A DNA stretch of 64,000 nucleotides from Solirubrobacter sp963724195. GTDB taxonomy: Bacteria > Actinomycetota > Thermoleophilia > Solirubrobacterales > Solirubrobacteraceae. Shown here one piece after another: positions 61,062-64,000 of the stretch. Made by a program: the position numbers and the translations under genes. Positions within the stretch are counted from its first letter, which is position 1, and each line of letters begins with the position of its first letter. The notes under the pieces were generated by a model, which was not told the origin of the DNA, did no database searches, and saw only the letters and a program-made list of their open reading frames with translations. The DNA is taken from positions 295,473 to 359,472 of the forward strand of contig CAVRTQ010000021.1 in the NCBI GenBank assembly GCA_963724195.1, read 5' to 3'.

Positions 61062-61937
61062 CACGACTGGGCCATCTCTCCACCGAAGGGGCGCGGCCGG
61101 AACGCGCCGAGATCGACCGGCTGCCCACGGACGAGCTCGTGCGGCTGATGAACGAGGACGACCAGGCCGTGGCGCTGGCGGTCGCGGCGGCCCGCGCCCA
61201 GATCGCGGCGGCGGTCGACGCGATCGTGCCGCGCCTGGAGGCCGGCGGGCGGCTGATCTACGTCGGGGCGGGCACGGCCGGGCGGCTCGGGGTGCTCGAC
61301 GCGAGCGAGTGCGGGCCGACGTTCAACTCCGATCAGGTGGTCGGCTACATCGCCGGTGGGCCGGGCGCGGTGTCGACCGCGACCGAGTCGGCCGAGGACG
61401 ACGCCTCCGCCGGCGCGGACATCCCGGTCACGGCCGCGGACGTCGTCGTCGGCATCTCCGCGTCCGGGCGCACGCCCGTACGTGCTCGGCGCGATCGAGC
61501 ACGCGACCCGTCAGGGCGCGCTCACCATCGGCCTCGCCTGCAACACGGGCTCGCCGCTCACCGCCGCGGTCACGCATCCGATCGAGGTCGTCGTCGGCCC
61601 CGAGTTCATCGCCGGCTCCACGCGCCTGAAGGCGGGCACGGCGCAGAAGCTCGTGCTCAACATGCTCTCGACGCTCACGATGGTGCGGCTGGGCAAGACG
61701 TACGGGAACCTGATGGTGGACGTGCGGGTGACGAACGCGAAGCTGCGCGACCGCGCGACGCGGATCGTCGAGCAGGTCACCGGCGCGCCGCACGAGGACG
61801 CCGCACGAGCGCTCGCGCAGGCGGGCGACGATGCGAAGCTGGCGAGCGTGATGCTGCACGGGCAGATCACCGCCGAGGAGGCTCGCGAGCGGCTGCGCGC
61901 GGCGAACGGGCACCTCCGGAAGGCGCTGGGCGAATGA
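61058..61937 (+). CDS. murQ: N-acetylmuramic acid 6-phosphate etherase (one frameshift)
   Basis: ~292 aa, ATG overlapping the kinase stop. STEGARPERAEIDRLPTDEL, GGRLIYVGAGTAGRLGVLDA (sugar isomerase domain, with the SIS fold), ASECGPTFNSDQVVGYIAGG and GRTPYVLGAIEHA; then LVLNMLSTLTMVRLGKTYGN and the MurQ-specific NLMVDVRVTNAKLRDRATRI. One extra base near 61483. Cleaves the D-lactyl ether of MurNAc-6-phosphate to GlcNAc-6-phosphate. Confidence 0.9.
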
Positions 61938-63023
61938 GGGTCGTGGGCCTCATGTCGGGCACGTCGGTCGACGCGATCGACGCGGCCATCGCCGACATCA
62001 CCCTCGAGGGCGAGACGGTCACGCTGCATCCGCTCGGCTCGGTCCGGGCGCTCTACGACGACGATCTGCGCGAGGAGATCCTGGCCGCGCTCCCGCCCGC
62101 GCCGACGACGATGGAAGCCGTCTGCCGCCTGGACACCCGCATCGGCCAGGCGTTCGCGGAGGTCGCGGTGGCCGCGATCGAGCACGTCGGCCCCGTCGAC
62201 CTGATCGTCTCCCACGGCCAGACGCTCTACCACTGGGTCGAGGACGGCGTCGTGAAGGGCACGCTGCAACTCGGCCAGCCCGCCTGGATCGCCGAGCGCA
62301 CGCACGTCACCGTCGTGAGCGACCTGCGCCCGCGTGACGTCGCCGCCGGCGGCCAGGGCGCGCCGCTCGTCTCCCTGCTCGACACGCTGCTGCTCGCCGG
62401 CCGTGAGGGGCGGCCCGCCGCGCTGAACCTCGGCGGGATCGCGAACCTCACCGTCCCGCCGCTCGCCTTCGACACCGGCCCCGGCAACGCGCTGCTCGAC
62501 CGCGCCGCCCGGCAACTCGCCGGTCGCCCGTACGACGACCGAAGGCGCGCTCGCTGCGGACGGATCGGTCGTCCCCGAGTGGCTCGACCGCCTGCTCGCC
62601 GATCCCTACTACGCCCGCCCCGCCCCGAAATCGACCGGCCCCGAGTACTTCGCGCTCGGCGACGTCGGCGCCTACGCGGTCGAGGACGTCCTCGCGACCC
62701 TGACCGAGCTCACCGCCCGCACGGTCCTCGACGCCGCACGCCGACACGGCGTGACCGAGCTGATCGTGTCCGGCGGCGGCGTGCACAACGCGACGCTGAT
62801 GGCGCGACTGGCCAGAGACCTCCCCACGACCACGAGCGACGCCCTCGGCCTGCCCGCGCAGGACAAGGAGGCGTACGCGTTCGGGCTGCTGGGCTTCCTC
62901 ACCGTCCACGGCCTGCCGGGCACGCTCTCGCGCGCGACCGGCGCCACCCGCGCGAGCGTCCTGGGCTCGCTCACGCCCGGGATCGACAGCGGCCCGACAC
63001 CCCGGCGCCTGACGATCATGTGA
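61934..63023 (+). CDS. anmK: 1,6-anhydro-N-acetylmuramic acid kinase (one frameshift)
   Basis: ~362 aa, ATG overlapping murQ stop. GLMSGTSVDAIDAAIADI, LIVSHGQTLYHWVEDG, LRPRDVAAGGQGAPLVSLLD, LNLGGIANLTVPPLAFDTGP then GNALLD, and ELIVSGGGVHNATLMARLAR are AnmK motifs. One extra base near 62542 (after RPYD). It converts anhydroMurNAc to MurNAc-6-phosphate, the substrate of MurQ. Confidence 0.9.
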
Positions 63024-63790
63024 GCGCGCTCGCGATCGTCCTCGGCCTGGCGATCGGCATGATCGTCGGCGCCGTCGGCGGCGGGGGAGCGATCCTCGCG
63101 CTGCCGGTGCTCGTCTACGTGCTCGGCGAGCCGGTCGGTCCCGCGTCCACCGCGAGCCTGGTGGTCGTGTCGCTCGCCGCCGCGATCGGCGCCGGTTCGC
63201 TCGCGCGCCACGGCCGCGTCTGCTGGCGGCTCGCGTTCACGTTCGCCGTACCCGCCGCGGTCGGTTCGTTGCTGGGCTCGATCGCCAGCCACGAGGTGGG
63301 CGGGCGCGCGCTGATCCTCGCGTTCATCCCGGTGATGCTGCTCGCGGCCGTGCTGACGTGGAAGCGCGCGGGGGAGCGCGACGACGACGGTTCCTGCCCG
63401 GACCCGCCGCTCTCGCGCACCGCCACCGCGGGCGTGCTCGTCGGCCTGCTGACGGGGTTCTTCGGCGTCGGCGGCGGGTTCGTGATCGTGCCGGTGCTGA
63501 GCGTGTGGCTCGGCTTCCCGTTCCGGCGCGCGGTCGCCACCTCGCTCGTGATCATCGCCCTCACCGGCGTGGCCGCGCTCGCCAGCCACCTCGCGGCGGG
63601 GTCGCGCCCCGACCTGGCGATCACCGCCACGCTGGCGCTCGCCACCGGCGCGGGCGCGCTGCTGGGCACGATGTTCGCCGAGCGCGTCCCGCAGTCACTG
63701 TTGCGGCGCGGGTTCGCGGTGCTGGTCGGCGCGGTCGCCCTCGCGCTGCTGATCGACGTGCTCGCGCTCGGCGGCCCACCGGGCGGGTGA
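63020..63790 (+). CDS. TauE/SafE family sulfite/anion exporter
   Basis: 256 aa from GTG 63020, overlapping the anmK stop. Eight TM helices with repeat signatures GMIVGAVGGGGAILALPVLV and GLLTGFFGVGGGFVIVPVLS. TauE/SafE proteins export sulfite or organosulfonates. Coupled to a cell-wall recycling operon, so it may move a different anion here; intact. Confidence 0.87.
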   Translation: MSALAIVLGLAIGMIVGAVGGGGAILALPVLVYVLGEPVGPASTASLVVVSLAAAIGAGSLARHGRVCWRLAFTFAVPAAVGSLLGSIASHEVGGRALILAFIPVMLLAAVLTWKRAGERDDDGSCPDPPLSRTATAGVLVGLLTGFFGVGGGFVIVPVLSVWLGFPFRRAVATSLVIIALTGVAALASHLAAGSRPDLAITATLALATGAGALLGTMFAERVPQSLLRRGFAVLVGAVALALLIDVLALGGPPGG

Positions 63791-64000
63791 AGGCCGGCCG
63801 GGGGCGAGCGAGACGCGGTGCACGCCCCACGCCAGCGCGGCGAGGAACGCGAGGGCGATGGCCAGCACGACGCTGTAGGCGATCACCCACAGCCCGCCGG
63901 CCACGTCGGTCCTGCGCTCGCGCTGCAGCAACCGCTGCTCGGGAACGAAGCTGGACATGACGTTCGACTCGGCCGGGACGCCCTCGACGGGGATGGCCGG
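63695..64000 (-). CDS. Membrane protein fragment at the right edge
   Basis: The frame is open from the right edge: PAIPVEGVPAESNV, then MSSFVPEQRLLQRERRTDVA and one TM helix GLWVIAYSVVLAIALAFLAA, then a polar tail. ATG 63958 could be an internal Met or the true start. The nominal stop at 63695 lies antisense within TauE; recognisable sequence ends near 63790. Unidentified. Confidence 0.45.
   Translation of the reverse strand, partial: PAIPVEGVPAESNVMSSFVPEQRLLQRERRTDVAGGLWVIAYSVVLAIALAFLAALAWGVHRVSLAPGRPSPARWAAEREHVDQQREGDRADQHREPAPQQ

Noticed and set aside
1..64000. tRNA, rRNA, CRISPR array or replication origin
   Set aside because: No cloverleaf-type tRNA genes, rRNA core sequences, regularly spaced repeats or DnaA-box clusters were recognised by reading.

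Overview
The window is very GC-rich DNA with GTG and TTG starts, many leaderless genes and actinobacterial families (DUF6325, DUF1269, DUF7144-like and DUF6458-like proteins, an F420-type LLM oxidoreductase, LtrA, VKOR-DsbA). I infer a soil actinobacterium, most likely of the Thermoleophilia/Solirubrobacterales type. No rRNA, tRNA, CRISPR array, transposase or integrase was seen.

Region 1 (1-20,035) is an island of small membrane and stress-type genes: K+ channel, holin/phosphodiesterase fusion, DUF6325, YihY, four DUF7144-like copies (one reduced to 45 aa), HdeD-like, universal stress protein, B12-binding protein, LuxR/MalT-type ATPase regulator, flippase-like protein, DUF1269, RDD, ZIP and AI-2E. 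Most transcription units start with the same promoter: an inverted repeat GGRTGA-N7-TCAYCC, about 10 nt, a -10 hexamer of type KANNNT, then 6-8 nt to the start codon, so the messages should be leaderless. I see this only in the first 20 kb. Between intact genes lie remnants of a formylglycine-generating-enzyme (FGE) gene, a B12 domain, a GAP-family gene and a DUF7144 gene.

Region 2 (20-30 kb) holds a GH13 trehalose-synthase-like enzyme with an SDR, a HATPase-GAF-PAS protein, a divergent XRE/CMD pair around a perfect 18-bp palindrome, a truncated PIN toxin, and a ~978-residue polymorphic toxin (AGN-type N-terminal motif, long LTxxQL repeats, RNase Sa-like C-terminus) followed by a barstar-type immunity gene.

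Region 3 (30,024-40,022) is a diverged tandem duplication of a ~5.0-kb unit: secreted amidase, sensor kinase, VOC protein, small secreted protein and the 3' end of an LLM gene. Region 4 (40-49 kb) is accessory: LLM, UdgX, VOC, antitoxin-Doc, a secreted TIGR03118 protein sharing the amidases' C-terminal domain, a macro-like/SIR2 protein, an alpha-hydroxyacid oxidase, and a cysteine-motif protein interrupted by a lysyl-oxidase fragment. Region 5 (48.6-64 kb) is ordinary chromosome: methyltransferases with PadR/MarR regulators, an ATPase-winged-helix regulator, LtrA, a VKOR-DsbA pair, and a coupled peptidoglycan-recycling operon (sugar kinase-murQ-anmK-TauE).

At least 25 genes need a frame correction to read through, and nearly all of these are single-base insertions. 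After removing them both amidase copies come to exactly 2,796 nt. I therefore treat most frameshifts as sequence error and annotate the full spans.
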